From Bradyrhizobium sp. (GTDB taxonomy: Bacteria; Pseudomonadota; Alphaproteobacteria; Rhizobiales; Xanthobacteraceae), in contig NZ_JALHLP010000006.1 of assembly GCF_022844465.1 (NCBI RefSeq), positions 162,011 through 226,010 of the forward strand: a stretch of 64,000 bases of DNA, given 5' to 3'. The position numbers and the translations under genes are program-made. Every line of letters begins with the position of its first letter. Position 1 is the first letter of the stretch. The notes under the pieces were generated by a model, which was given only the letters and a program-made list of their open reading frames with translations, did no database searches and was not told where the DNA came from. This document shows, piece after piece, positions 8,201 to 16,938 of this stretch.

Positions 8201-9832
8201 TCACGCGGCCGGCTGGAACGAATCCGCCCGCGCCATCGCCCAGGCGTCGCGGAAGCGCGGATCGCCGGTGCCCTCGATCAACTCACCCGGACGCAGCGAC
8301 GGATAGAGCTTCGCGAACGACAATACCTCGGTGCTCGACGTCCGCTTCGAGAAGTGGATCGTGCGCAATTGCTGCGGGTGGTCGAGGCCGGCGGCGGCGA
8401 GGAGCTCTGACAGCGCGTGCAGGGTGGCATGATGGTAATTGTAGACCCGCTCAGTCTTGAGCGGCACCACCAGCGCGCGGGCGCGGGTCGGATCCTGCGT
8501 GGTCACGCCGGTCGGGCAGCGATCGGTATGACAGCTCAACGACTGGATGCAGCCGAGCGCGAACATGAATCCGCGCGCCGAATTGCACCAGTCGGCGCCG
8601 ATCGCCATGGCTCGCGCCATGTCGAAGGCGGTCGCTATCTTGCCGGCGGCGCCGATCTTGATGCGGTCGCGGGCATTGATGCCGATCAAGGCATTGTGGA
8701 CGAAATCAACGCCCTCGCGCATCGGCATGCCCAGATGGTCCATGAATTCCAGCGGCGCGGCGCCAGTGCCGCCCTCATTACCGTCGATGACGATGAAATC
8801 AGGATAGATCCCGGTCTGCAGCATCGCCTTGCAGATCGCCAGGAACTCCCAGGGATGGCCGATGCAGAGCTTGAATCCCGTGGGCTTGCCGCCGGAGAGC
8901 CGGCGCATCTCGCCGATGAAGGCCATCATTTCCAGCGGCGTCGAAAACGCGCGGTGGGTGGCCGGCGAAATGCAATCCTCGCCCATGGCGACGCCGCGGA
9001 TCCTGGAAATCTCCTCGGACACCTTCGCGGCCGGAAGCACGCCGCCATGGCCCGGCTTGGCCCCCTGGCTGACCTTGAGCTCGACCATCTTGATCTGGTC
9101 GTCGGCCGCGACCCGCGCGAACTCCGCCGGGTTGAACGTGCCGTCCCGGTTGCGGCAACCGAAATAGCCGGAGCCGATCTCCCAGATGATGTCGCCGCCA
9201 TTCTCGCGATGATAGGGGCTGACGCCGCCTTCGCCGGTGTCATGCGCAAAGCCGCCCTTCTTCGCCCCGGCATTGAGCGCGCGCACGGCGCTCGGGCTGA
9301 GCGCACCAAAACTCATCGCCGAGATGTTGAAGACCGACGCCGAATACGGCTTGGCGCAATCCGGACCGCCGATCGTGACGCGGAATTCCGCACCGCTGCG
9401 CGCCCTCGGCGCCACCGAATGATGCATCCATTCGTAACCCTCGCGATAGACGTCTTCCTGGGTGCCGAACGGCCGCTTGTCGAGCACCATCTTGGCGCGC
9501 TGATAGACCAGGGCGCGGGTGTCGCGGGAGAACGGCATGCCGTCCTTCTCGCTCTCGAAGAAGTACTGCCGCATCTCCGGCCTGATCTCCTCGAGCAGGA
9601 ACCGGATATGCGCCGAGATCGGATAGTTGCGCAAAACCGCGTGGTTCTTCTGCAGGAGGTCGCGGATGCCCAGCAATGTCAGGGCGCCGAAGATCACGAT
9701 CGGAAGCAGCAGTATCTCCCAGACCTTCAGGTTATTGTCGAAGATCCCGATGCCGACCAGCAATGCAGTGATGACGGCGCAGATCGTCAGCACGATGAAA
9801 CGTGGCGAGAACGGAAGCAGCAGCGTTTCCAT
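8201..9832 (-). CDS. Membrane-anchored FMN-binding glutamate-synthase-related protein (GltB domain 2 family)
   Basis: The 543-residue protein has two N-terminal membrane segments (about residues 8-28 and 33-54) and then the TIM-barrel FMN domain of glutamate synthase large subunits. Landmarks are FNISAMSFGALSPSAVRALN, GEGGVSPYH, LKVSQGAKPGHGGVLP and DGNEGGTGAAP. The Cys cluster GCIQSLSCHTDRCPTG matches the 3Fe-4S loop of glutamate synthase. The glutaminase domain is absent, so it cannot be a complete GOGAT. Proteins of this form are common and mostly uncharacterised. It is convergent with the porin gene, only 33 bases apart, with no clear terminator between them. Confidence 0.85.
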   Translation of the reverse strand: METLLLPFSPRFIVLTICAVITALLVGIGIFDNNLKVWEILLLPIVIFGALTLLGIRDLLQKNHAVLRNYPISAHIRFLLEEIRPEMRQYFFESEKDGMPFSRDTRALVYQRAKMVLDKRPFGTQEDVYREGYEWMHHSVAPRARSGAEFRVTIGGPDCAKPYSASVFNISAMSFGALSPSAVRALNAGAKKGGFAHDTGEGGVSPYHRENGGDIIWEIGSGYFGCRNRDGTFNPAEFARVAADDQIKMVELKVSQGAKPGHGGVLPAAKVSEEISRIRGVAMGEDCISPATHRAFSTPLEMMAFIGEMRRLSGGKPTGFKLCIGHPWEFLAICKAMLQTGIYPDFIVIDGNEGGTGAAPLEFMDHLGMPMREGVDFVHNALIGINARDRIKIGAAGKIATAFDMARAMAIGADWCNSARGFMFALGCIQSLSCHTDRCPTGVTTQDPTRARALVVPLKTERVYNYHHATLHALSELLAAAGLDHPQQLRTIHFSKRTSSTEVLSFAKLYPSLRPGELIEGTGDPRFRDAWAMARADSFQPAA

Positions 9833-9959
9833 GAATCCCCTCAAACCGATTTGTCGCGGCGGGACCAGCCTAGTCCAGCGAGCGGCGCTGCGATATACGG
9901 ATTGATACTCACGGAAGCGACGGGGATTCGCAAATGGGTTCGGTCGCCCAGCGGACCGT

Positions 9960-9985
9960 CGCCGGCTCGATCGCCGGCGTTTTTT
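9960..9985 (+). terminator. Orphan intrinsic terminator, plus strand
   Basis: A perfect 7-bp stem (CGCCGGC at 9960-9966, GCCGGCG at 9973-9979) with a 6-base loop is followed by six T. It reads only on the plus strand, yet both flanking genes are on the minus strand. The 263-base gap 9833-10095 has no supported open frame. The terminator may therefore close a short plus-strand RNA transcribed antisense to, or between, the two genes. Confidence 0.5.
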
Positions 9986-10095
9986 GCAGTGCGGTGCAAC
10001 CGTCCCGTGCTGCCGGCACGGCGGCGCGACCGCTGCGGAGTTCTTTGAAGTCACTGGCTGGTCGGCGCTCACCCGCCTCGCAGCAGGCTCGCGCC

Positions 10096-10869
10096 TCAGC
10101 GCTCGACGAACGCCTTCTCGATGACGAAATGACCCGGCGTATTGTGGCTTCCCTCGACAAAGCCGCGGGCCTCGAACATCTCGCGCAGTTCTTCCAGCAT
10201 GGCCGGGCTTCCGCACATCATGACGCGATCGCTCGCGATGTCGAGCGGCGACTGGCGGATGTCGTTGAACAGCTGCTCCGAAGTGATCAGATCGGTGATG
10301 CGGCCGCGGTTGCGGAACGGCTCGCGGGTCACGGTCGGGTAGTAGATCAGCTTCTCCGACAACAGCGGCCCGAACAGCTCGTCATCGCGCAGCCTGGCGA
10401 CGAGTTCCTCGCCATATGCGAGCTCGGAAACCTGCCGGCAGCCATGCATCAGCACGATGGTCTCGAACCGCTCATAGACATCGGGGTCCTTGATCAGGCT
10501 CGCGAACGGCGCGAGGCCGGTGCCGGTCGACAACAGCAACAGCCGATCGCCCGGAATCAGATTGTCGGCGACCAGCGTGCCGGTCGCCTTGCGGCCAACC
10601 AGAATCTCGTCGCCTTCGCGTATTTTCTGCAGCTTCGAGGACAGCGGTCCGTCGGCAACCTTGATGGAGAAGAATTCGAGCTCTTCCTCGTGATTGGCGC
10701 TTGCCATGCTGTAGGCGCGCAGGAGCGGCCGGCCCTCGACCTCGAGGCCGATCATCGCGAACTGTCCGTTCTGAAACCGGAAGCCGGAATCGCGGGTGGC
10801 GGTGAAGCTGAAAAGCGTATCGGTCCAGTGCCGGACGGAAAGAACTTTCTCTCGATAGAACGCGCTCAT
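10096..10869 (-). CDS. fpr: Ferredoxin--NADP(+) reductase
   Basis: The 257-residue flavoprotein matches the bacterial FPR subclass. Visible are the FAD motif RAYSMAS (about residue 52), the NADP-site GTGLAPFASLIKD, MCGSPAM and the ending VIEKAFVER typical of proteobacterial FPRs. It moves electrons between NADPH and ferredoxin or flavodoxin in the cytoplasm, serving iron-sulfur and oxidative-stress needs. The start at MSAFYREKVL fits the family; an AGGAAAA lies eight bases upstream. An in-frame extension reaching base 10968 is non-coding in appearance. The gene appears monocistronic. Confidence 0.93.
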   Translation of the reverse strand: MSAFYREKVLSVRHWTDTLFSFTATRDSGFRFQNGQFAMIGLEVEGRPLLRAYSMASANHEEELEFFSIKVADGPLSSKLQKIREGDEILVGRKATGTLVADNLIPGDRLLLLSTGTGLAPFASLIKDPDVYERFETIVLMHGCRQVSELAYGEELVARLRDDELFGPLLSEKLIYYPTVTREPFRNRGRITDLITSEQLFNDIRQSPLDIASDRVMMCGSPAMLEELREMFEARGFVEGSHNTPGHFVIEKAFVER

Positions 10870-10942
10870 GCGGTTTCGTTTTCCTGACGTCCTGATATCG
10901 AATGTCTTGGGATTCACGATCGCGAATGGACGAAAACCCGCG

Positions 10943-10958
10943 AAATCATGGATGATTT
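10943..10958. promoter_or_regulatory. Palindrome in the fpr / MDR-oxidoreductase intergenic region
   Basis: In the 374-base divergent gap 10870-11243 the clearest structure is AAATCATGGATGATTT, a perfect 7-2-7 inverted repeat about 75 bases upstream of fpr. It could be an operator for fpr, or for the divergent gene starting at 11244. No further gene or RNA is evident in the gap, which is AT-richer than its neighbours around 11030-11110. The palindrome is seen; its function is inferred. Confidence 0.3.
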
Positions 10959-11243
10959 GACGCTTCATTTGCGCACGGGGCTGACATAGTCAACATGATC
11001 TACAGCACAGCCACGAACTCCGAATGCATGACGAGAAAAAGGCTTCGTTAATGCTGATTCGGCGCAATTTACTTGCTGATCCTGATGCCGATCCGGCAAT
11101 AAATTTCTGCATCAGGTCGGCCTGAATTCGCGGGATTTGGATTTTCTTTGAACGAGGCGCACAATTAAAGGGAAAGCCGCGCATCCGCCGTGCATGCGTC
11201 CGCAAGCGCCAGAACACGACACCGCTTCAGGGGAGCAAACACC

Positions 11244-12245
11244 ATGGGCGACACCGTCAATCGTCAGATCCTGCTGGTCGAGAAACCAACTGGAAAGCTC
11301 GGGCCTGAGCATTTCAGGATGGTCAACGGCACCATGCCCGAAACGAAGGATGGCGAGGTCGTGGTGCGAACCCGTTACATCTCGCTCGACGCCGCCAACC
11401 GGGCATGGATGCATGGCGCGACCTATCGCGCCGCCGTCGAGGCCAACACCGTGATGGCCGGTGGCGGCATCGCCGAAGTCATCTCCTCCAGGGCGCCGGG
11501 ATTTGCGCCGGGCGATATCGTGTTCGGCGACACCGGCTGGCAGGACTACGCCGCCGTAGCGGGCAAGCATCTCACCAGGATGCCAAAGCTGAAGCCGATG
11601 ACCCATCTGCTCAGCGTGTACGGGATCGCCGGCCTCACCGCCTATTTCGGCCTGCTGCAAATCGGCAAGCCAAAAGAGGGTGAAACGGTGGTGGTGTCAG
11701 CCGCGGCCGGCTCGGTCGGATCGATCGTCGGCCAGATTGCCAGGATCAAGGGATGCCATGTCGTCGGCATCGCCGGCGGCAAGGACAAATGCCATTGGCT
11801 GACCAGCGAACTCGGTTTCGATGCCGCGGTGGACTACAAGGACGGCGCGACGTTCAAGGCGCTGCGCGCGGCAGCCCCCAAAGGCATCGACGTCTATTTC
11901 GACAATGTCGGCGGCGACATCCTCGAAGCCTGTCTGTCGCAGATGAACAATCGCGGGCGCATCGCCTGTTGCGGCGCGATCTCGCAATATGACGGCGTGC
12001 CGTCGGCCCATGGTCCGCGCGGCGTGCCCGGCCTGATCGTCGTCAAGCGCCTCATCATGCAGGGCTTCATCGTGATGGACTTCATGGACCAGAGCGCCGC
12101 CGCGCTTGCCGACCTGCAATCCTGGGTCGCCTCGGGCAAGCTGAAGGTGCAGGAGGACGTGATCGACGGCCTCGAAAACACCCCGCGGGCGCTGATCGGC
12201 CTGCTCGCCGGAGAAAACCGCGGCAAACGAATGGTGAGGGTGTAG
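11244..12245 (+). CDS. MDR-family NADP-dependent oxidoreductase (CurA / leukotriene-B4 dehydrogenase-like)
   Basis: The 333-residue zinc-independent medium-chain dehydrogenase/reductase resembles YncB/CurA and prostaglandin reductases, which reduce the double bond of alpha,beta-unsaturated ketones or aldehydes with NADPH. The Rossmann stretch VVVSAAAGSVGSIVGQIARI is followed by GIAGGKDKCHWL, with its NADP-type Lys, and by YFDNVGGDILEA. Other landmarks are YISLDAANRAWM near the N-terminus and VIDGLENTPRALIGLLAGEN near the C-terminus. The ATG at 11244 follows a GGGGAG at 11229-11234. The natural substrate is unknown; detoxification is the usual guess. A GC hairpin follows the stop. Confidence 0.88.
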   Translation: MGDTVNRQILLVEKPTGKLGPEHFRMVNGTMPETKDGEVVVRTRYISLDAANRAWMHGATYRAAVEANTVMAGGGIAEVISSRAPGFAPGDIVFGDTGWQDYAAVAGKHLTRMPKLKPMTHLLSVYGIAGLTAYFGLLQIGKPKEGETVVVSAAAGSVGSIVGQIARIKGCHVVGIAGGKDKCHWLTSELGFDAAVDYKDGATFKALRAAAPKGIDVYFDNVGGDILEACLSQMNNRGRIACCGAISQYDGVPSAHGPRGVPGLIVVKRLIMQGFIVMDFMDQSAAALADLQSWVASGKLKVQEDVIDGLENTPRALIGLLAGENRGKRMVRV

Positions 12246-12255
12246 CCGCGCGGGC

Positions 12256-12279
12256 GCCTGCGTCCCCCGCGACGCAGGC
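12256..12279 (+). terminator. Hairpin after the MDR oxidoreductase
   Basis: GCCTGCGTC and GACGCAGGC form a perfect 9-bp stem with a 6-base loop, 10 bases after the stop codon. There is no immediate T-run (a short one is at 12303), so it may be a weak terminator or an RNA 3' end stabiliser. Confidence 0.45.
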
Positions 12280-12375
12280 TGCGCGCAACATCCGCCGCCG
12301 GGTTTTTGCCGAACGCCGTATGATTTTTCAGTAGCGCGGAATTCAGGCGGGGATTAGGCTGCGATCCCGGTTAAT

Positions 12376-12391
12376 CAGTATACTGTCGATC
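12376..12391 (+). promoter_or_regulatory. Candidate MarR operator / promoter of the ligase-hydroxylase operon
   Basis: The palindrome CAGTATACTG (12376-12385) starts the 15-base word AGTATACTGTCGATC (12377-12391). The same word, with one change, lies before the gentisate dioxygenase gene at 17624-17638. TATACT here can serve as a -10 box; no convincing -35 is seen. The start codon at 12403 is so close that a transcript starting from this -10 would begin near the ribosome site AGGAGGC. The MarR gene at 16429-16938 is the natural candidate for the binding protein. Confidence 0.5.
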
Positions 12392-12402
12392 AGGAGGCAG
12401 AC

Positions 12403-13542
12403 GTGCGTATCGCCGTGATTGGCGCAGGCCCCGGCGGCCTCTACTTCGCCTATCTCTGGAAGCGACGCCATCCGGACGCGCAGATCGACCTGTTCGAGCA
12501 GAACCCCGAAGGCGCGACCTGGGGCTTCGGCGTGGTGTTCTCCGACCAGGCGCTGGAATTCCTGCGCGCCGACGACCCCGACACGGTGGACGCGATCACG
12601 CCGCAGATGGAAAGCTGGAACAACATCACGGTCAATTTGCGCGGGCAGAGCGTCGAGATCGACGGGGTCGGCTTCTCGTCGATCGGCCGGCTCGAGTTGC
12701 TGAACATCCTGCAGCAGCGCGTGCGCGCCGTAGGCGTCGCGCCGCGATACGGCACAACCATCCGCTGGATTAGCGAACTCGAAGGATACGACCTCGTCGT
12801 CGCCGCCGACGGTCTGAACTCGCTGGTGCGCCGCAGCTTCGAGGGCGCGTTCGGCACCACGGTTTCGCACGCCACCAACAAGTTCGCCTGGTATGGCACC
12901 CGCAAGTCTTTCGCCACGCTGTCGCAGACCTTCGTCAAGACCGACCTTGGCGCGTTCAACGCGCACCACTACCGCTATTCGCCCGACATGAGCACGTTCC
13001 TGGTCGAATGCGACGCCGCCACCTGGCAGGCCTACGGCTTTGCGGACAAGACGATCGAGCAATCGCAGGCGATCTGCGAGCAGGTGTTCGCCGCCACCCT
13101 CGACGGTCATTCGCTGGTCTCCAACAACTCGATATGGCGCAGCTTCCCCTGGGTCTGGAACGAGAACTGGTCGCATGGCAACATGGTGCTGATCGGCGAC
13201 GCGCTGCACTCGGCGCATTTCTCGATCGGCTCCGGGACGCGGCTGGCGATCGAGGATGCGATCGCGCTGGCGAGAGCGCTGGAGGCGGAGGCCGGCATTC
13301 CTGCGGCGCTGGCCCGCTACCAGGCCGAGCGCAAGCCGATCGTGGCGAAGCTGGTGAAAGCGGCGCGCACCAGCGCCGACTGGTACGAGCATTTCCCCGA
13401 ACACATGAAGCGCGACCTGATGGATTTCGCCTATGGCTACATCACCCGGTCGGGGCGAATCGACGATGCGCGGCTGCGGGCGATGTCACCGGCCTTCATG
13501 GCGCGCTACGAAGCCGAAAAGAGCATCGGAAGCCGGCCATGA
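12403..13542 (+). CDS. FAD-dependent monooxygenase, salicylyl-CoA 5-hydroxylase / 2-aminobenzoyl-CoA monooxygenase type
   Basis: The 379-residue flavoprotein has the dinucleotide motif VIGAGPGGLYFAYLW (residues 4-18) and the second FAD motif GDALHSAHFSIGSGTRLAIEDA near residue 267. That motif is characteristic of the enzymes that hydroxylate salicylyl-CoA or 2-aminobenzoyl-CoA, not free aromatic acids. The start is GTG at 12403 with AGGAGGC five bases upstream. The gene overlaps the benzoate-CoA-ligase-type gene by ATGA, so acid activation and ring hydroxylation are co-produced. With gentisate dioxygenase in the same cluster the likely route is salicylate to salicylyl-CoA to gentisyl-CoA. Anthranilate is the alternative substrate. 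Confidence 0.8.
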   Translation: MRIAVIGAGPGGLYFAYLWKRRHPDAQIDLFEQNPEGATWGFGVVFSDQALEFLRADDPDTVDAITPQMESWNNITVNLRGQSVEIDGVGFSSIGRLELLNILQQRVRAVGVAPRYGTTIRWISELEGYDLVVAADGLNSLVRRSFEGAFGTTVSHATNKFAWYGTRKSFATLSQTFVKTDLGAFNAHHYRYSPDMSTFLVECDAATWQAYGFADKTIEQSQAICEQVFAATLDGHSLVSNNSIWRSFPWVWNENWSHGNMVLIGDALHSAHFSIGSGTRLAIEDAIALARALEAEAGIPAALARYQAERKPIVAKLVKAARTSADWYEHFPEHMKRDLMDFAYGYITRSGRIDDARLRAMSPAFMARYEAEKSIGSRP

Positions 13543-15152
13543 CGCAGGAGATCACCGACCAGGTCCCAAGAGACAGCGCGGGTGCGCGCGAGATCGGGTT
13601 TGCGGTCCCGGAGATCTATAATGCCGGCCGCATCCTTTACGACAATCTCGCGCACGGGCGCGGCGACCGGCTGGCGCTGACCGGCCCCGGCGGCCAGCGC
13701 AGCTACGCGCAACTCTGCGCCGAAGCCTCGCAATGGGGCCATGGCTTCCGGTCGCTCGGCCTGCGCCGCGGCGACCGCATCCTGATGCTGCTCGACGACA
13801 CGCCGGCCTATCCGGCGGCGTTCTTCGGCGCGGTACGCGCGGGCTTCGTGCCGCTATTGATCAACACGCTGACACCGCCCGACCTGCTGCAGTTCTACCT
13901 GGCCGATTCCGCCGCCGCCGTGGCGGTCACCGACGCCGAGTTCGTGGCGCGCTTTGATGCGCAGGCCTGCACCGATACGCTGCTGCAAACCCTTGTCGTG
14001 ACCAATGGCGCCGCCGGCGACCACGCCGTACCTAACGGCTTGATCGCCAGCCAATGGCTGCAAGGTTTCGCCACCGATTTGCCGGAAGCCGACACCGGGC
14101 GCGACGAGATGGCGTTCTGGATGTATTCGTCGGGCTCCACCGGCCGCCCCAAGGGCATCGTGCATCTGCAGCACGACATGGCTTATAGCGAGCAGGCGTT
14201 TGCGCGCCACGTGCTCAAGCTTGGCCCTGACGACATCTGCTTCTCGGTGCCGAAGATTTTCTTCGCCTACGGCTTCGGCAACGCCGTCACCTTTCCGTTT
14301 TCGGTCGGCGCGGCGTCGCTGCTGCTGCCCGGCCAGCCGAAACCGGCGGCGATCTTCGAGGCGATCGAAACCTATCGCCCTACCGTGTTCTTCGGCTTGC
14401 CGACACTCTACACCTCGCTGACCAAAGCCGAGGGCGCGTCGGCGACGGACTTCTCGTCGCTGCGGATGGCGCTGTCGGCCGCCGAGGTGCTTTCGGCGGA
14501 GGTCTTCAACGGCTGGAAGGCGCTGACGGGAATCGAAATCGTGGAAGGGCTGGGCTCCACCGAAGTCCTGCACATCTACCTCTCCAACCGGCCCGGGCAC
14601 AAGAAACCCGGCGCAGCCGGCTTGCGCGTTCCCGGCTATGAAATCCGGCTCCGGGACACCGACGGCCGCGACGTCCAAGACGGTGAGGAAGGCGTCTTGT
14701 GGGTGCGCGGCGATTCCAATACGCCGCTGTACTGGAACCGGCCGGACAAGTCGGCGGAGACGATCCGGGATGGCGGCTGGATCTACACCGGCGACCGCTT
14801 CCTACGCGACAGCGACGGCTTCCACTTCTTTCGCGGCCGCGCCGACGACCTGATCAAGATTTCAGGCCAATGGGTCTACCCGCTCGAAGTCGAATTGTGC
14901 CTGGCCGAGCACCCCGATATCAGGGAATGCGCCGTGTTCGCTGCCGAGCTGCCCGACCGGCGGATGACGCTGAAGGCGGTGGTGGTGATGAACAAGGACG
15001 GGTTCGACGCCGCCGACGCCACGCGGACGCTGCAGGACTACGTCAAGACAAAGCTGCTGCCCTACAAATACCCCCGCGAGATCGCCTTCGTCGGGGAGCT
15101 GCCGAAAACCGGGACGGGCAAGATCGACCGGCAGGCGCTGCTGAAGATGTAA
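13539..15152 (+). CDS. Benzoate-CoA ligase family protein (probable salicylate/hydroxybenzoate-CoA ligase)
   Basis: The 537-residue adenylate-forming enzyme shows the AMP-binding motif MYSSGSTGRPKGIVHL (about residues 191-206), FAYGFGNA, the EGLGSTEVLHIYLSN acyl-AMP motif, GWIYTGDRF and the C-terminal catalytic Lys in LPKTGTGKIDRQAL. This is the benzoate/2-aminobenzoate-CoA ligase group. Its ATG overlaps the stop of the CoA-level monooxygenase gene, which implies that its product is the substrate of that enzyme. It is convergent with the 3-hydroxybenzoate hydroxylase gene, separated by a long hairpin. Salicylate is inferred from the gentisate context; benzoate or anthranilate cannot be excluded. 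Confidence 0.85.
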   Translation: MTQEITDQVPRDSAGAREIGFAVPEIYNAGRILYDNLAHGRGDRLALTGPGGQRSYAQLCAEASQWGHGFRSLGLRRGDRILMLLDDTPAYPAAFFGAVRAGFVPLLINTLTPPDLLQFYLADSAAAVAVTDAEFVARFDAQACTDTLLQTLVVTNGAAGDHAVPNGLIASQWLQGFATDLPEADTGRDEMAFWMYSSGSTGRPKGIVHLQHDMAYSEQAFARHVLKLGPDDICFSVPKIFFAYGFGNAVTFPFSVGAASLLLPGQPKPAAIFEAIETYRPTVFFGLPTLYTSLTKAEGASATDFSSLRMALSAAEVLSAEVFNGWKALTGIEIVEGLGSTEVLHIYLSNRPGHKKPGAAGLRVPGYEIRLRDTDGRDVQDGEEGVLWVRGDSNTPLYWNRPDKSAETIRDGGWIYTGDRFLRDSDGFHFFRGRADDLIKISGQWVYPLEVELCLAEHPDIRECAVFAAELPDRRMTLKAVVVMNKDGFDAADATRTLQDYVKTKLLPYKYPREIAFVGELPKTGTGKIDRQALLKM

Positions 15153-15159
15153 GGGCCTC

Positions 15160-15241
15160 GTCATTGCGAGCGAAGCGAAGCAATCCATCTTCCCGCCCGG
15201 GGATAGATGGATTGCTTCGTCGCTTCGCTCCTCGCAATGAC
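15160..15241. repeat. Intergenic palindromic repeat acting as bidirectional terminator
   Basis: GTCATTGCGAGCGAAGCG on the left pairs with its near-complement ending in CTCGCAATGAC on the right. The arms are about 37 bases and the loop is short. The same GTCATTGCGAG word recurs at 23125. Such elements are frequent between genes in Bradyrhizobium-type genomes. Here it separates two convergent genes and probably ends both transcripts. Confidence 0.75.
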
Positions 15242-15247
15242 GGCATT

Positions 15248-16429
15248 CTACCCCGCCAGGCCCGTCCCGCCATAGAGCCACGCCAGGTCGCCGTACCATT
15301 GCTCCGACGTCTTCGCGCTCATGATCGCGTTGCGGAGGCGGGCATGTTCGCCGGCGGGATGATAGACGTGCTCGCCGATCGCGCGGGACAGCAGCTGCAC
15401 GCGCGCGGTGCGCGGGAAGCGCTGCGCGCGGTAGGCTTCGAGCGCGACGGCGTGGTCGTCATGCTGCGCCAGCAGGTGCGACAGGCAGACCGCGTCCTCC
15501 ATCGCCTGGCAGGCGCCTTGTGCGAAGTACTGCAGCATCGGATGCGCGGCGTCGCCGAGCAGCGCAACGCGGCCGTCGACCCAGCGCTCGACCGGATCGC
15601 GGTCGCACAGCACCCACAGCCGCCAGTTCCGGCCGTGGCGGATGATCTCCCGCGCCCGCTCATGCACATGCCCAAAGCCCTGCATGACTTCCGCGTCGGA
15701 CACCGGCTGGCCCGCGACCGGCTCTGGCGCGTCATTGTGATAGGTGACGACGAGGTTGAACACCTTCCAGCCCGACAGCGGATAATGCACGATATGGCAT
15801 TTCGGCCCGGCCCACAGCGTGGCCGCGTTCCAGCGCAGATCTTCCGGCATCTGCTCGGTCGGAATCACCGAACGATAGGTCGTGTGCCCGGAGACGCGCG
15901 GCGGTCCGTCCGCGACCACCTGCTTGCGGACGTTCGACCATAATCCGTCGGCGCCGATCAGCAGCGCTCCGGTGACGCGCTCGCCGTTCGCCAACCTGGC
16001 GGTCACCGACGAGCCGTCCTGGTCGTAGCCGGCCACCTCGCTGCTGACGCGCAGCTCGATCAGTTCATGGTTCTGGCAGGCGCGCAGGAAGACGCCATGC
16101 AGGTCGCCGCGATGCACCACCGCATAGGGGTTGCCGAAGCGGGCGCGAAACGGCTCGCCGAGGTCGACATGGGTGATCTCCTCGGCCGTCAGCGCATCCA
16201 TCAGCCGGAGCTGGTCGATATAGACCGCCATGCCGCGCGCCGCCGCGCCGACGCCAAGATGATCGAAGGCGTGGAACGCATTGGGGCCGAGCTGGATGCC
16301 GGCGCCGATCTCGCCCAGCGCCGCGGCCTTTTCCAGCACGACCGACCGGATGCCTTTTTGCGCCAGCCCGAGCGCCGCTGCGAGCCCGCCGATGCCGCCG
16401 CCTGCGATCAGGACCGGGCGCGCGATCAT
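15248..16429 (-). CDS. FAD-dependent 3-hydroxybenzoate 6-monooxygenase-like hydroxylase
   Basis: The 393-residue protein is a class A flavin hydroxylase. Visible are VLIAGGGIGGLAAALGLAQKG (residues 6-26, shown only as location; the key GGGIGG is at 10-15), the DG motif in LLIGADGLWSNVRK and LLGDAAHPMLQYFAQGACQAMEDA. Length and pattern fit 3-hydroxybenzoate 6-hydroxylase or a salicylate-type hydroxylase. Gentisate dioxygenase and maleylpyruvate isomerase in the same cluster favour the former, with gentisate as product. The ATG shares its A with the TGA of the MarR gene, so it is the third gene of the minus-strand operon. Confidence 0.82.
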   Translation of the reverse strand: MIARPVLIAGGGIGGLAAALGLAQKGIRSVVLEKAAALGEIGAGIQLGPNAFHAFDHLGVGAAARGMAVYIDQLRLMDALTAEEITHVDLGEPFRARFGNPYAVVHRGDLHGVFLRACQNHELIELRVSSEVAGYDQDGSSVTARLANGERVTGALLIGADGLWSNVRKQVVADGPPRVSGHTTYRSVIPTEQMPEDLRWNAATLWAGPKCHIVHYPLSGWKVFNLVVTYHNDAPEPVAGQPVSDAEVMQGFGHVHERAREIIRHGRNWRLWVLCDRDPVERWVDGRVALLGDAAHPMLQYFAQGACQAMEDAVCLSHLLAQHDDHAVALEAYRAQRFPRTARVQLLSRAIGEHVYHPAGEHARLRNAIMSAKTSEQWYGDLAWLYGGTGLAG

Positions 16430-16938
16430 CAGCCGGACCTTCCCAGATGTTCGAGCGCGTCCTCGGCGCGCAGCGGCACCCGCGAAGCCTCGTTGTTGAG
16501 GTCGACCAGCTGCGTCAGCAGCGCCAGCAGCGCCTTGCGGTCGGCCGGCTTCAGCGGCTGCAGCATCCGCGCCTGCGCGCGATCCACCGACGGCATGATG
16601 TCGCGCAGCACCGCCGCGCCGGAGCGGGTCAGATGCAGCAGCTTGACGCGCTTGTCCTCGCTTGAGGGCTTGCGCTCGATCAGTGCCTTGCTTTCCAGCC
16701 GCAGGATCACGTTGCCCAGCGTGGAACGGTCGAACGCGATCACCGCCGACAGCCGCGTCGCGTCGATGCCGGGGTGGGTATGGATCGCCACCAGCGCCGC
16801 ATATTGCACCGGGGTCAGGTCGAACGCGCGGCACTCCTCGACAAAGATGGCGACCGCGATCTGCTGCATCCGCCGGAACAGATAGCCCGGCGCGGCATAG
16901 ACCGCGTCCATCGTGATGGCTGGAGGCTTACTCGGCAT
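16429..16938 (-). CDS. MarR-family transcriptional regulator of the gentisate cluster
   Basis: The 169-residue winged-helix protein has the MarR layout: N-terminal dimer helix, helix-turn-helix in LTPVQYAALVAIHTHPGIDATRLSAVIAFDRSTLGNVILRLE (about residues 41-82; key DRSTLGNVI), and a wing at KPSSEDKRVKLLHLT. MarR proteins commonly repress aromatic catabolic operons and release DNA on binding a phenolic acid. The gene start overlaps the isomerase gene by 11 bases and its stop overlaps the hydroxylase start. It probably acts at the shared AGTATACTGTC motif at 12377 and 17624; that link is inferred. Confidence 0.88.
   Translation of the reverse strand: MPSKPPAITMDAVYAAPGYLFRRMQQIAVAIFVEECRAFDLTPVQYAALVAIHTHPGIDATRLSAVIAFDRSTLGNVILRLESKALIERKPSSEDKRVKLLHLTRSGAAVLRDIMPSVDRAQARMLQPLKPADRKALLALLTQLVDLNNEASRVPLRAEDALEHLGRSG

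Noticed and set aside
8417..10048. 543-codon plus-strand frame opposite the GltB-like gene
   Set aside because: Antisense of a well-matched FMN protein; crosses the intergenic terminator; no ribosome site.
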